This document shows, piece after piece, positions 1 through 10,440 of a stretch of DNA of 64,000 nucleotides. The stretch's first letter is position 1. Each line of letters opens with the position of its first letter. The DNA lies in NCBI GenBank assembly GCA_009869945.1, contig WIXG01000255.1, forward strand, positions 1 to 64,000. The letters run 5' to 3'. The translations under genes and the position numbers were made by a program. The DNA comes from Mesaphorura yosii (lineage: Eukaryota; Arthropoda; Collembola; Poduromorpha; Tullbergiidae). A model generated the notes under the pieces. The model made no database searches and was not told where the DNA came from. It saw nothing but the letters and a program-made list of their open reading frames with translations.

Positions 1-115
1 GCGAAAAATCAATTTCGCACAGGCATTTTCGTTTCACTTCGTCGTTTCAATTTCACTATGCAGTTCGCATTTCGCAACGATTTCGCGAAGACCATTTCGC
101 TTCGAGTGAATACCA
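1..115. repeat. TTCGC/GCGAA-rich degenerate repeat
   Basis: The stretch is dense in TTTCGC, TTCGC and GCGAA words at irregular spacing, separated by short A/T-rich pieces. No unit of fixed length is clear, so this looks like an old, eroded simple repeat or the edge of a longer repeat outside the window. I see no coding potential. The remaining bases up to the ACSF2 start hold one short ATG-started frame (246-452) that resembles no family and is probably leader or intergenic DNA. Confidence 0.45.
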
Positions 116-484
116 GGCTTAAGTAAAGAAATCGAGGAATGTTTATTTTATCAAGCGCATTAGTTGACTAGCCTGTACAGGGCATAATAAAGTATCGTTT
201 ACAGAAATGTAGAATAATATCCACGTTACTTTACCAAACAGCATTATGCCCAACATCAATTTTCATTCGAATGAACTGACAAGCTGGAGATTAATGGCAA
301 GTTACGCAATATCTTGTCTTATCGCCTGTGATTACAAGAAAGCAGTACCACAACACAACACGACCAGCTGGAGGCAATATCACTTTGTGAAGAATGCCTC
401 AATGCGTTCCAGGCCCGTTACACCCAATAAATTGGTTCCACCGTCTATTTAATTAAAGTCACACAACAACAAAAGACAAGCAAA

Positions 485-2822
485 ATGAATTTGACTCGCA
501 GCGTTATCCAAATCATTGTGCGCCCTGAAGTCTTACGGGTACACAGGAAATTAGCGAGACACTTCAGCTCGGCCACCGCACATTCCTCTGGCGTAACTTA
601 TCCGCCATATCCGAAACCAGAAAAAGTCAGTTACTTAAACGTGCCTGGTCGTTCACCTCTGCTTGGCTTAACAATTGGCGAACTAATTGACAACGTTGCT
701 GTCAAGTTCCCCGACCACGACGGTCTCATTGTGTCCGACATCGGGCTAAGGAGAAGTTTCCGAGAATTGAAGAATGAAATCGATGATCTGGCCGCTGGAT
801 TGCTGAAGCTGGGTTTGGTTCCAGGAGACAGGATTGGAATATGGGGACCCAACAGCTACCGGTATTATTTGGCGCAAATGGCTGCTTGGAAGGCGGGACT
901 GATTCTGGTAAGAATCACATGAACATGCTTCAGAATTCGTTGACTATCGGCGCTATAGTTTAAAGTTTCGTAGGTCAACATCAACTCTGCGTATAAACCA
1001 AAAGAACTATTGCATTGCACTAACAACGTTGGGGTAAAATGCTTAGTGCTTGGAGAACACTTCAAAACTCAAAACTACTACGAAATGATTTGCCAAGTAA
1101 TCCCAGAAATTCCGGGCTCGAAGCCAGGCGCTTTACAGAGTAATGCTGCACCTGAACTGAGAATGCTCCTGACAATGGAGTCTCAGCCTTTACCGTAAAT
1201 ACTATAGACTGAAGCACAGCACTGTACAACTCATGCTGCGATGCTATGACGGTATGCTTCGATTACAGTGGGACTTCCACCCTTCAAAATGTTATGGAGG
1301 CTGGAAATAATTCATCCACAAAGGAATTACTCAAGCGAGTACAGACTGCCACAGAATTTGATGACGTCTGCAATATTCAGTTTACCTCTGGTACGACAGG
1401 ATTTCCGAAAGGAGCCATGCTAGCCCACCATAACATCGTAAATAACAGCTTCTTCCAAGGAAAAAGACTATCGTTCTCGGAGAAGGTACGTCCATCAAAC
1501 AGACAAATCACAATGAACCTAATCAGAATTTCAAATTCATGAATCTCAATACATATCCACCATTTCAGGACCGGATATGTCTAACAGTTCCTTTATTCCA
1601 TTGCTACGGATGTGTCACTGGAACCCTTATCGGATTGCATTATGGGGCAGCCTGCGTAATGCCAACCACTGGCAATTTCAACGCGTTAGCGAGCATCGTG
1701 GCCGCATCGAAGGAAAAGTAAATTCGACTGCGGATAAGAACCTGCAAAAGAAATGAACTGGCTAACTTGAAAATTTCATTTTTGTGCTCAAAGGTGCACA
1801 GTTCTTTTTGGAACCCCGACAATGCACATTGCAATGATGAGTTTTCCAGAGTTCGAATCGTACGACTTGTCATCTCTGCGCTTGGCCACTACGGGAGGAG
1901 CGACCTACCCTGAAGAGCTGATAAAGCAAATGAAGGCCAAGTACACAGTCGACGCGGTTGCGGTAACCTACCGGTGTTGTTACAAAACATCTTCCAATTA
2001 ATACAATAAATTGATTGTCTTCTGTAGAGTTTGTATGGCATGACGGAAACCAGCCCGGCATTTTTCCAAAGCCTCCCAGAAGACACGGATTCGCAACGTG
2101 CCACTACGGTCGGTTACCCGATGGAGCATTGCGAAGTAAAAATTATAGATTCCGAGGGCAAAATCGTGCCTATTGGGACTGCTGGGGAAGTTTGCACGCG
2201 GGGCTACATCACCATGCGCGGGTACTGGAATGACCCAGAGAAGACCAGACAAATCTTAAAGCCTTCAAATTGGATTCACACTGGGTAAGAGAGGTAGCTG
2301 CACTCGTCTGGAGAATTTTGAATCATGAAATATACTGGAGCTCTTGGATCTTGTGTCTAGAGATTTGATGGTTATGCACGAGACGGGTCACGCGTCAGTT
2401 GTTGGGAGACTGAAGGACACCATTATCCGTGGAGGCGAGAACATTTATCCAAAGGAAATTGAGGATTTCCTTCATACTCATCCAGAAATCTTGGAGGCGC
2501 ACGTGTTTGGTGTGCCTGATCATAAAATGGGTGAGGAGGCTGCTGCGTGGATACGGACCAGACAGAATGCGTCTTTGACGGACGAAAAAGTTAAGGCATA
2601 TTGCAAAGAAAATGTGAGTCGGTTCATTCTCCACGCTCATTGCCTACTGATTAAAATGGTAGGCGTATGGTCGTAAATGTTGTGGGCTATTTTCAGATTG
2701 CTAACTACAAAATCCCGAGGTTCATTATGTTTGTTGACGATTTTCCTAAAACCGCATCTGGAAAAGTGCAAAAGTTCCGAATGAAAGAAGAGATGCTAAA
2801 GAGAGCTCAACAAAGCGGTTAA
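485..2822 (+). CDS. ACSF2: Acyl-CoA synthetase family member 2, mitochondrial
   Basis: Eight exons: 485-907, 974-1194, 1269-1485, 1569-1717, 1794-1962, 2028-2284, 2361-2613, 2697-2822. They join in frame to a 604-residue protein, close to the family length of about 615. It is an ATP-dependent adenylate-forming enzyme that activates medium-chain fatty acids to acyl-CoA in mitochondria. The Arg/Ser-rich N-terminus lacks acidic residues and suits a presequence. Visible motifs are the P-loop-like FTSGTTGFPKG near residue 253, YGMTETSP near 396, GRLKDTIIRGGENIYP near 493 and the C-terminal catalytic lysine in PKTASGKVQ near 586. The annotated start is the first ATG in frame with the presequence. 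All introns are 65-83 bases. Motifs are intact, so the gene is probably functional. Family knowledge gives the function; the splice sites are read directly. Confidence 0.92.
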
Positions 2823-2835
2823 CAGAAAAGAAAGT

Positions 2836-2958
2836 CTACAATTGTCGGGAGAAATTTTTGAAACAACTATCTGGAAACAATTGTCTCAAAACAATTGTCC
2901 CGAAATCATTGTCTGGAAACAATCGGCTAGAGCAATTTATTGTCTTCAAACAATTTCG
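2836..2958. repeat. 14-base tandem repeat with ACAATTGT core, after ACSF2 stop
   Basis: Four adjacent 14-base units start at 2871, 2885, 2899 and 2913. The type unit is CTGGAAACAATTGT. More degenerate partial copies lie on both sides. The core ACAATTGT is a perfect palindrome in the first two units. The array starts about 15 bases after the ACSF2 stop and before its likely AATAAA signal, so it should be in the 3' UTR. Confidence 0.7.
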
Positions 2959-3048
2959 CTAAATTATGTTGCCAATTACTACATTCAGCTACAGACAATA
3001 ATATCAATGTATTACTTGTTTTGCATACACTTTTGCGATTTAGCAATG

Positions 3049-3054
3049 AATAAA
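3049..3054 (+). terminator. Poly(A) signal AATAAA of ACSF2
   Basis: Canonical AATAAA 227 bases after the ACSF2 stop. It is the first one seen in the 3' region, so a likely cleavage signal. The remaining bases up to the next gene hold only short frames without family resemblance and must contain the promoter of the PPR gene. Confidence 0.5.
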
Positions 3055-3444
3055 TTATCAGCAGCAGCGCAATGCGCCAGAAATGTTACATCCGCTGTAA
3101 ATGAAAACCATAAACCACAATTTCACAATTAAAATCAAGAATTTAATTCTTGAGCTTCCAATTTAGAAATCCATTAGCATTAGAGAAATGAGTCTCTTTG
3201 TTCCGGTTGCATGTTTTCATCTCAAGTGCAAGGCGCATGGCCAACTCGTTCAAATCTGAACGCACTTCGATCCTGTGAACACGGAGCCAAATAACTGGGA
3301 AGATATATTTAGATACTGATAAGCTCAGGACATAAATTAAGTGCAAGAGACATCATAAAGCAACGTTGACCATGTCCTGACGATCATATATTTATATTTA
3401 GAGGCTGTAAATCGCACTTCAATTTGCGTTGCGTACCAGTGACA

Positions 3445-6280
3445 ATGAACACCTGGACCCTGACCGGTCCAGCCTTGTTGAAACTGCTTTGTAAGAATTC
3501 CCGTCTTTCTACGTATCAGCAACGCCTAACTTGGAAATGTGGGGCATGCTGTGGCTTAGAAAGCATATCGACATTCGCAAGATCAGTTCATACTTGTAAC
3601 CGTGCATTCATCTATAAAGACGGTGCCAGTGGTCGAGGTTCCACGCGCTACATTGACGAGGGCCACGCTCGCGATGCCGAAATCGATCAGAGCAAAGGTC
3701 GAAGCAAGATTGTTCTCCAGAATTGGGACAGATATTACGAGGCGGTTCGACGACGAAAGCAAGTTAAAGAGAAAGTCAGGAAGGCGCAGGATGGAAAGGC
3801 ATCATCGGAACCTACGGCCACGAGCTTCACAGAGGAAGAATTGGAGGAAGAACCATCCCAGACTAAATCTGTAGATCCAAGCGACGAGTTCGGGTCCTTG
3901 ACAGTTGGCGACACCAAAGTGACAGTGAATAGCGTATATTCTAAGATGACAACGGAACAATTGAGCGAGTTGGAGTCAAGAATTTACTCAATTGATCAAG
4001 GGGAAGAGGCAGATGATTCCCGAATTGTACCGGAAGACATTTCTGAACGCATGTATTTTAGGAAATTGAAAATCAAAGTTAAGGCGCTAATAAGAATGGG
4101 ACAGGTATGTTCGTATCCTCACTGTGTTTACCGATCCCTTCATGCAAGTATTTTGTGGACATTTTTATTTTTGTTAACTAGCTATCGGAGGGGTTGGATT
4201 TATTCACCCATACCATGAAAGCTGGTGGTATTAGATATGACATGCAAGATCTCAGCCACATGTTCACCGTACTCATCGCAGAATGTGGCCGCGCGGGGCA
4301 TGTAAAGATGGGACTGAGACTTTTTAACGATATGAAAAAGCGAAGTTGTTTTGTCCAGCCGTCAGTTTACACAAGTCTCTTCAATGCTATTGCTAATTCG
4401 ATTGGTGACAGAGAAGAAAATCTGGAGAGCTTGGAGAAGATCAAGCGAAATATGTTGGAGAGGGGCTACGTACCAAATATGATTCATTATCACTCTCTGA
4501 TAAAAGGTACTACTACATGATATTGCAACTAGGAACGATGAAAATCGGGAACTAATAATGTGTCTAATTTTCAGCGTACGGCCGGCTCGGTGAACTCCAA
4601 GCGGCGTTTTCAGTAGTAGACGAAATGGCACAGAAATCTCTCTCGGACGCACACGGGAGACCGCGTCTTACCACAGAAACCTTTAACTTTCTACTGAGTG
4701 CCTGCATAACTGACAAGGAAAATGGGTTCCGCCACAGTCTAGCCACTTGGAAGAAGATGATTGATATGAGAATTGCTCCAGATCACTTTTCATTCAAATT
4801 ATTTTTGCGTTCAATTCGGGAGTGCGGAATTGTGGTGCCAAAATCTGTGCGGAAGTTGTTGGGCGAATTGAATCCTTATGCTCAAAATGAGATTTTGGAC
4901 GAATCAGGGCCCATGTACCTGGTTCCTGGCACGGATGTCGAAATTCATGATTTGAAAGTGATTCCACCGATGATCCACTCTGAAACGGGATTCGATGACA
5001 ACTGCTCGCTCATTCTTAACGAGTTGGTCAACGATGAAAGTAGCGCCAGTGTCGATGCCAAGCGGAAAGAACTCAACTTTGACTCCGTTGGTTTAGAGTT
5101 GTTGAATTTGCTAAGGAGTAATTGCACTCCTACGCGGGGTGTTCAGACCCTCCTTCGGTATCCACATAATAGGTGACCTAACTATTAATGGTTCTTAACT
5201 TGGAGTGTTAAGCAGGGGCCTTGATTCGGTAATTTGGGTTTTCTCCCAGGTTGGCCATTCTTGGCGGATTTAGGGCGGTTGTAAAAGAAATGAGAAACTT
5301 TCACGTTAAAGCGGACTTGAAATTGGTGTCTGAGTTGGTTCAAATTATCCACTCTCTTGAAATCCCTGTAAGTAATGTTTAATTACATTTTTGTTAGGTT
5401 ACAGAATGCATTGCAGTAATTGTAGATGAACTGAACTTTTATCATTTCGCTTCTCAACAGGACCTGATGCTGCTGATCACAGAACAAAATGTGAAGTTAG
5501 ACACTGACTTTTACAATTTGATGATTAAGAGATATATTATGTGGGACCAGCAAAGGGAAGCTAGGAATGTGCTGAGGCTCATGCATCGATCTCGTGTACA
5601 TCCAAACTTAATGACATGGGGTATTTTCTCCCTGGCCTGTAAGGACTGGAAAAGCGGAAAGCGACTGCTTCGGGATATCGACTCGTATAAGATGGAGTAA
5701 GGGCAACCAAACGTTCAGGAGGACTGTCTCTGATTTGATGACAAATCTGTATGCAATTACGTTATACGTCCATGTTCAAATTTACAGGCCCAACATTCAA
5801 ATAGTCGGTGGGTTGCTAGGAAGCGCAGTCAGAAATTTTAATCCACGATACGTTTTGAGAGTGATTGAAGAGTTAAATGTGCGTGGTTTGCACCCAGATG
5901 CGATGTTCGTCGAGAAAGTCAACACCTTCCGGGACACAGTCCAGAAAGGACTTGTCAATTGGGTATGGTTCCTTCACCTCCATGCTTCGCCGCTATTTAT
6001 CGTACGCCTCGAAACTTCGCAATTACTGAACTTACTTTCGTTTCATTTACAGGAACAGGGACGGGAAGTCACGCCTTTTGGGCTTCAGACGCAGCTGAAG
6101 AACAATTACGAGGATTTTATGAACTATTATACAAAATTTAAACTGCGCTATCCCACATGGATTAATTCGGTTCCTGAGAAAGTACTTGCTCAAGTGAGAA
6201 ATCCGGAAGACGTTACTGACCCCTGGGAAGAGGAGTTTAGGGCTCGACTGAAGAGTCTGAAGTCGGTGCAGCAACATTAG
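3445..6280 (+). CDS. PTCD1: Pentatricopeptide repeat protein, PTCD1-like (mitochondrial RNA metabolism)
   Basis: Seven exons: 3445-4104, 4182-4506, 4575-5172, 5250-5367, 5461-5696, 5788-5962, 6053-6280, giving 779 residues in frame. The N-terminus is basic with Ser/Thr and fits a mitochondrial presequence. A charged linker follows (about residues 90-200), then helical pairs of PPR type, with recognisable turns such as VLIAECGRAGHVKMGLRLF and FNFLLSACITDKENG and the DHFSFKLFLRSIREC segment. A second helical block (exons 4-6) contains NPRYVLRVIEELN. Order and spacing suit PTCD1, which in animals binds mitochondrial leucine tRNA precursors and 16S rRNA. Assignment to PTCD1 rather than another animal PPR protein is inference. 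The ATG chosen is the first in the long exon-1 frame; no upstream in-frame ATG exists after the preceding non-ATG codons. Confidence 0.75.
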
Positions 6281-6283
6281 AAT

Positions 6284-6289
6284 AATAAA
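6284..6289 (+). terminator. Poly(A) signal AATAAA immediately after PTCD1-like stop
   Basis: AATAAA begins four bases after the stop codon. If used, the 3' UTR is only about 20-30 bases. The following bases to 6871 are A/T-rich, without a convincing gene, and must contain the promoter and leader of the next gene. Confidence 0.5.
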
Positions 6290-6871
6290 TTGAATATTTC
6301 ATGTTTGAACTAGCAACTAGTGTCCTGCATTTTGCCCTTGGACTTTGTATTGGTCGAGTTAATTAAACTTTTGAAGATTTTTATCATGAATTTCGGGTTA
6401 TAAGCTTAATTAATTCTTCGACAAGATGGCATCATCGCTATAACTGATTTCCAGATTTATGAAACAAATACCTGCCTCGTTGCCTGCGTTCCGGCTTATA
6501 TTCGTTTTCCTTGAAAGCCACTAAACTTGAATGCAACGTGCCCAGATGCATTTCATCATTATCCAAGTCAAGTCCAAGTTTAGAAGAATCAAAATATAAC
6601 AAAGGTAGAAGGATCGGAATAATTCTGCAGAATAGTGGAAGTATTTATCGAGGTAAAAATTAAAAATTGAGCATTGAAATATAATTAAGAATCTGGAGGT
6701 GCGTGTTCAACGCACAAGTCAATTTACATTTTACATTGCTTGTCTAGTTCAGAAGATGGAGGTGTGAGATTCCGGAGAAGAAAAAGCGCTAAATAAAAAT
6801 CCAAGTAAGGACATTAAGCTACTAAAGACATTCAGCATTCATCTCAATTATCACTTGTTATATACAACAGA

Positions 6872-8050
6872 ATGAGTGGCCTTCTCTGGAAACATTCTTC
6901 CGGCTTGGTCGTAAGATCGTTCCAACACCTCAGAACCGGCGCTCCAAGCAGATTACCTTTGTTATCTGAACAATTATGGCCATTCTTGCATATGATCATA
7001 AAACCACAATTTCGCACTTTTTCTACAAACTACACTTACTACGACAAAGCTGCGGCCAATGTGTCAATCGAGGAGAATGAAGACGTGCTTAGGATTCGCG
7101 AAAGAGATGCTCATGCCAGGAAACGTGAACCAACTGAGCAGGAACCAGAAGCAAAACAAGCCAGCTTTACTGAGAAGTTAGACCCAGAAGATGATGTAAA
7201 TGACCTTCATGCTACCAGTATCGACGAAACAAGTGCAGATTCCAGCAGACACGGTGACAGCGAGCCTGCAGTTTTCGCTAATGAAACCATGTCGCCGGTG
7301 GATGAACCTGCGACGGTCACTGACACCAACACGAAATCCAAATCAAAGCAGGAACAGCAGCAAAGCAATCCCGGAGGCGTAATTGATAGACTGAGAAAGT
7401 TAAGCATGACTGATATCTCCAGATATTCAGAAGCTGACATGGACAAAGAACCACGAAAAAATCCACCAAGGCACTTTGACCAGAGGCTGTTGAAGGTTTT
7501 AGCAGTGAAAAATAAGCTAAAATCGCAGAGAGGTCGAAACGGCGACTATTACAACGTATGTAAAATACAAACTCGATCCCATCCGTATCTCTAATTAAGT
7601 TTTTTGAATAACTCTCATATTGCTCTCGTGTTCTCCTGTCTCCTGTAGAATTACGACGATTATGATCGGCCAAGCCATAACCGACGCGGAGGTGGAATGT
7701 ACGATGATGACCATGATGAGCCCACCAGATTCAGACCAACTCAAAGGTACTCAAGCAGGGGTTCACCATCATACAACGATCATCAAAGCAATCAAAGGAG
7801 GCAGAGGAACTTAGAATATGATGACGATGATTTGGATGAGGATGACGACATTGACTTTGACGCATCAAGAAGGAACGCCAAGTCAGAAGCCAGCAGACTT
7901 CGTGAACAAGCTCAAGCGAGACGTGGAATGGGTTCCAGGCGCACATTGGGTGAAGATGATGATGATTATGAAGAAATTGTCAAAAGCAGATTCGTAAGTC
8001 GACAGAAGAATTCCTCACATTCTTCAACGAAAGGTGAAAATTTCGACTAA
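6872..8050 (+). CDS. Unrecognised acidic protein with likely mitochondrial presequence
   Basis: Two exons, 6872-7555 and 7649-8050, encode 361 residues. I do not recognise the family. The first 55 residues are rich in Arg, Ser and Leu, have no acidic residue and end in FRTFSTN, which resembles a matrix-protease cleavage site. The middle (about 70-170) is Glu/Asp/Ser-rich and probably disordered. A short amphipathic block GVIDRLRKLSMTDISRY follows at about residue 170. Exon 2 is Asp/Tyr/Arg-rich, with runs such as DDDDLDEDDDIDFD and a basic stretch QRYSSRG...QSNQRRQR. The acidic and Arg/Gly-poor character suggests an RNA- or ribosome-associated protein, but that is only a guess. Clean splice sites, a single long frame in each exon and the matching phase support a real gene. 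It sits among other mitochondrial genes. Confidence 0.7.
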
Positions 8051-9372
8051 AATGTAAACATTTTCAAACTGAATGACCTTGTCTAATTAAAAGTTACTAC
8101 TACAATATTATCGTCATCAAAGCACAAGTTAATACTTCATTACAAATGAAAGACACGAGCAGATCTTCAAGTATATGAATCACTCTTCTTAAGTGATGCT
8201 TCGGAGTCACTCGTCTTCAGATAATCCCGCATCTAACTAGTTTCAAGTCAAAGCTGCTTAATATTGCGATAATGTGAGGTATCAATGTTTCCTGTAAACG
8301 TGGACTGAATTGGGCAGCGACCCGCTCCGTGTTTAACATGATTATCTCGGACATGCATTTTAAAATCATTGACGGATTACATTTGAATTAGTTATCCTTG
8401 ATTTGTATATCAAGACTAAGTTTGATAGTTGACCACGGTAGATACCCAATTATACTTCATTCACCGTTCAACGCACACTTAGGCTGTAAAACGTATGCTG
8501 CGTGATCTTAAAATATTAACTCTGCTGTTGCGCGATCTGCGTTCTTTTGCTTCACGGGTATTCGAAACATTCCGTTTTATGGTGAATATTTTTATATCTG
8601 AATCGGGGAGCGGTTTCCCCCAAAATTTATTTCCATTCCGTCCACATGGACAGACAAGAACGAATCCATAAGCACACTGAAGATGTGCTAATAAATGAAA
8701 AAGTGTTTCTATTTCTGGCCAGTGTGCTTCATTTGGCGTTAGTATCCTGCTTAGCGATGCGATCAGGGCTTGTGTGCTAATCAGTCAATGCAAATTCCAA
8801 ATATCAAAATACCAGTCCATTTATTTCTGCGAAAATTCGTGTCTCAATTCAGTATGTTGACAGTATGCACGTTCGACAACGCAACTTATTCAACGCAGGA
8901 AGTAATTGAGCTCTGGAACACAACTTTACTTGACTAATTAATACTACCTGAGCCCAATCACGGAATCTTCTCCAACATTCGGGATTAAGCGAACATCACA
9001 CGTTTGCGGGTAGCATTATAGAAGGTTCAATGCATGTGCACAAAGCACAAAGGGCTGTCCAATAAGATTAGCAGGAGAAGAGACCAGCTTCGCCACAGGA
9101 AAAGCAACGAAACGACGCAATCATAGATCGGGAAAGTGTTCATGTCCAAGATAAGGCCTCACTGGCTTCGACTCTCCTCAGCTACGCTAACTCGTAGTTC
9201 AATTTATTTCGACAGAACTATTTTTAACATCATGATGAAATTACATTTTGACTAACGGTTTGCTCATCAAAGCATTACCTTAATTTAGAATTTGTAATGA
9301 AACTACGTACAGTCTGGCCAGAGGGGTTGAATTGCTATTGCGGCAGACATTTTGAACATGGTTGTTGGGTTT
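8051..9372. other. Intergenic, no gene seen
   Basis: About 1.3 kb between two convergent genes. Only short frames occur and none resembles a family. I see no obvious tandem repeat, tRNA or transposon end. It must hold the 3' UTRs of the unrecognised gene (+) and COX6A (-). Confidence 0.5.
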
Positions 9373-9881
9373 CTAATGTTCCTCATCTTCATAACCACTA
9401 GGCAGGGCGTTAGCGTGAGGATTGTGGAACAGCGAATGATTTCCGTCACCCCAAGGGAATCGCTGAAAAAAAGTGGTAGAAAGTTTAAGTAACAGCGTTG
9501 GAAATAATTTGAAAAAAATAAATCCCTGGAATGGACTAGGAATTAGAATTGGCGACAAACCTTAGTACGAATACGCAAATGCTCATATGGGATGAACTCC
9601 GGTCTTGGATGTGCGCCGTGTTCCTTCTGATGTTGAAGATAGACGTTGACGGCCATAAGAACACAAGCAGGGATGGCCACGAAAAACGACATATTTCTCC
9701 ACAATTTCATTCCACCTAATCAAGACGTCAACATCATCTTACTGATTTCAGAATTAACGTTTATCTTAACCCTAATTTATTTATTAAATGCCTTACCTCC
9801 GTGACCACCCGAAGCAGCTGCAGAATACATCCGCTTTGGTGTTGTAAGCAAATTACGCTTAACCAGCATCATGGCAGACAT
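9373..9881 (-). CDS. COX6A: Cytochrome c oxidase subunit 6A, mitochondrial
   Basis: Three exons on the minus strand, 9881-9797, 9715-9561 and 9462-9373, join to 109 residues, the usual length of this family. It is a nuclear-encoded small subunit of respiratory complex IV in the inner mitochondrial membrane, with a regulatory role. The sequence shows a short Met/Ser/Lys presequence, a single membrane helix [20 protein letters not shown], then the highly conserved [19 protein letters not shown] and a C-terminal NHSLFHNP...LPSGYE, all typical of COX6A. Introns are 81 and 98 bases. The start is the first ATG; a second ATG lies three codons later (MSAMM). Introns and family length agree, so I am confident. 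Confidence 0.95.
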
Positions 9882-10440
9882 CTTGAGCCTCAATTAACTG
9901 CAAAAGCAGTCGACGATATAATTTTTCACTTTCACTAACAATTTGCCAATCTCTACTGCACAAACCAACCTTTTCAACTTCTTCGAGCCGAATAAATGGA
10001 CTATGGCCCTCAGATTCGTACGAGTGCGCAGGATCGAACCTCTATTCTAGTTCGCACAGTTACTTCTCGTCTCGTCATTTCAGCGAAAGTCACACAACCA
10101 AAATAGCGCGAAAGGTGAACAACGAAAGAAGCTAATGTTATGTTTCGAAAGAGTAGTAAATGTGGTCTGTTGAATTTGAGTTCGTGTCTCCGCAAAACAG
10201 GAAAGTTGAGATTTAGGAATTGGGATGTTAGATTTAATTTGGCTTGATTTTTGCCTCGTCTCAACTGAAATCCGCGAGTCCGTTGAACCCATCTGGATGT
10301 AATCTAATCTTCCCGTGTTTGCGAATGTGAGAAAGAGTAAGTCGATTTAATTTTGTTATGACTTGTCTAACTTTCTCTGGATTTAACGCTGTAATATGTA
10401 AATACCAGAATGAACGAGGGACCACGCAAAAGGGAATGAA
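9882..10440. promoter_or_regulatory. Divergent promoter region COX6A(-)/GON4L(+) with a 5' UTR intron
   Basis: COX6A and the GON4L-like gene start head to head within 560 bases, so this stretch must contain both promoters. On the plus strand a donor GTAAGT at 10337 and an acceptor ending TACCAG at 10408 suggest a 72-base intron in the GON4L leader. No TATA box is obvious, which suits housekeeping promoters. The boundaries between the two promoters cannot be told from sequence. Confidence 0.55.
10410..10439 (+). promoter_or_regulatory. Upstream ORF ending one base before the GON4L start
   Basis: A nine-codon ORF starts at the ATG at 10410, just after the inferred leader acceptor. It stops with TGA at 10437-10439, one base before the main ATG at 10441. 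A further out-of-frame ATG at 10436 overlaps the main start. This crowding would make initiation of the main ORF depend on leaky scanning or reinitiation, if the leader is as inferred. Confidence 0.5.

Noticed and set aside
246..452. Short ATG frame before ACSF2
   Set aside because: No family resemblance and no sign of independent transcription; probably leader or intergenic.
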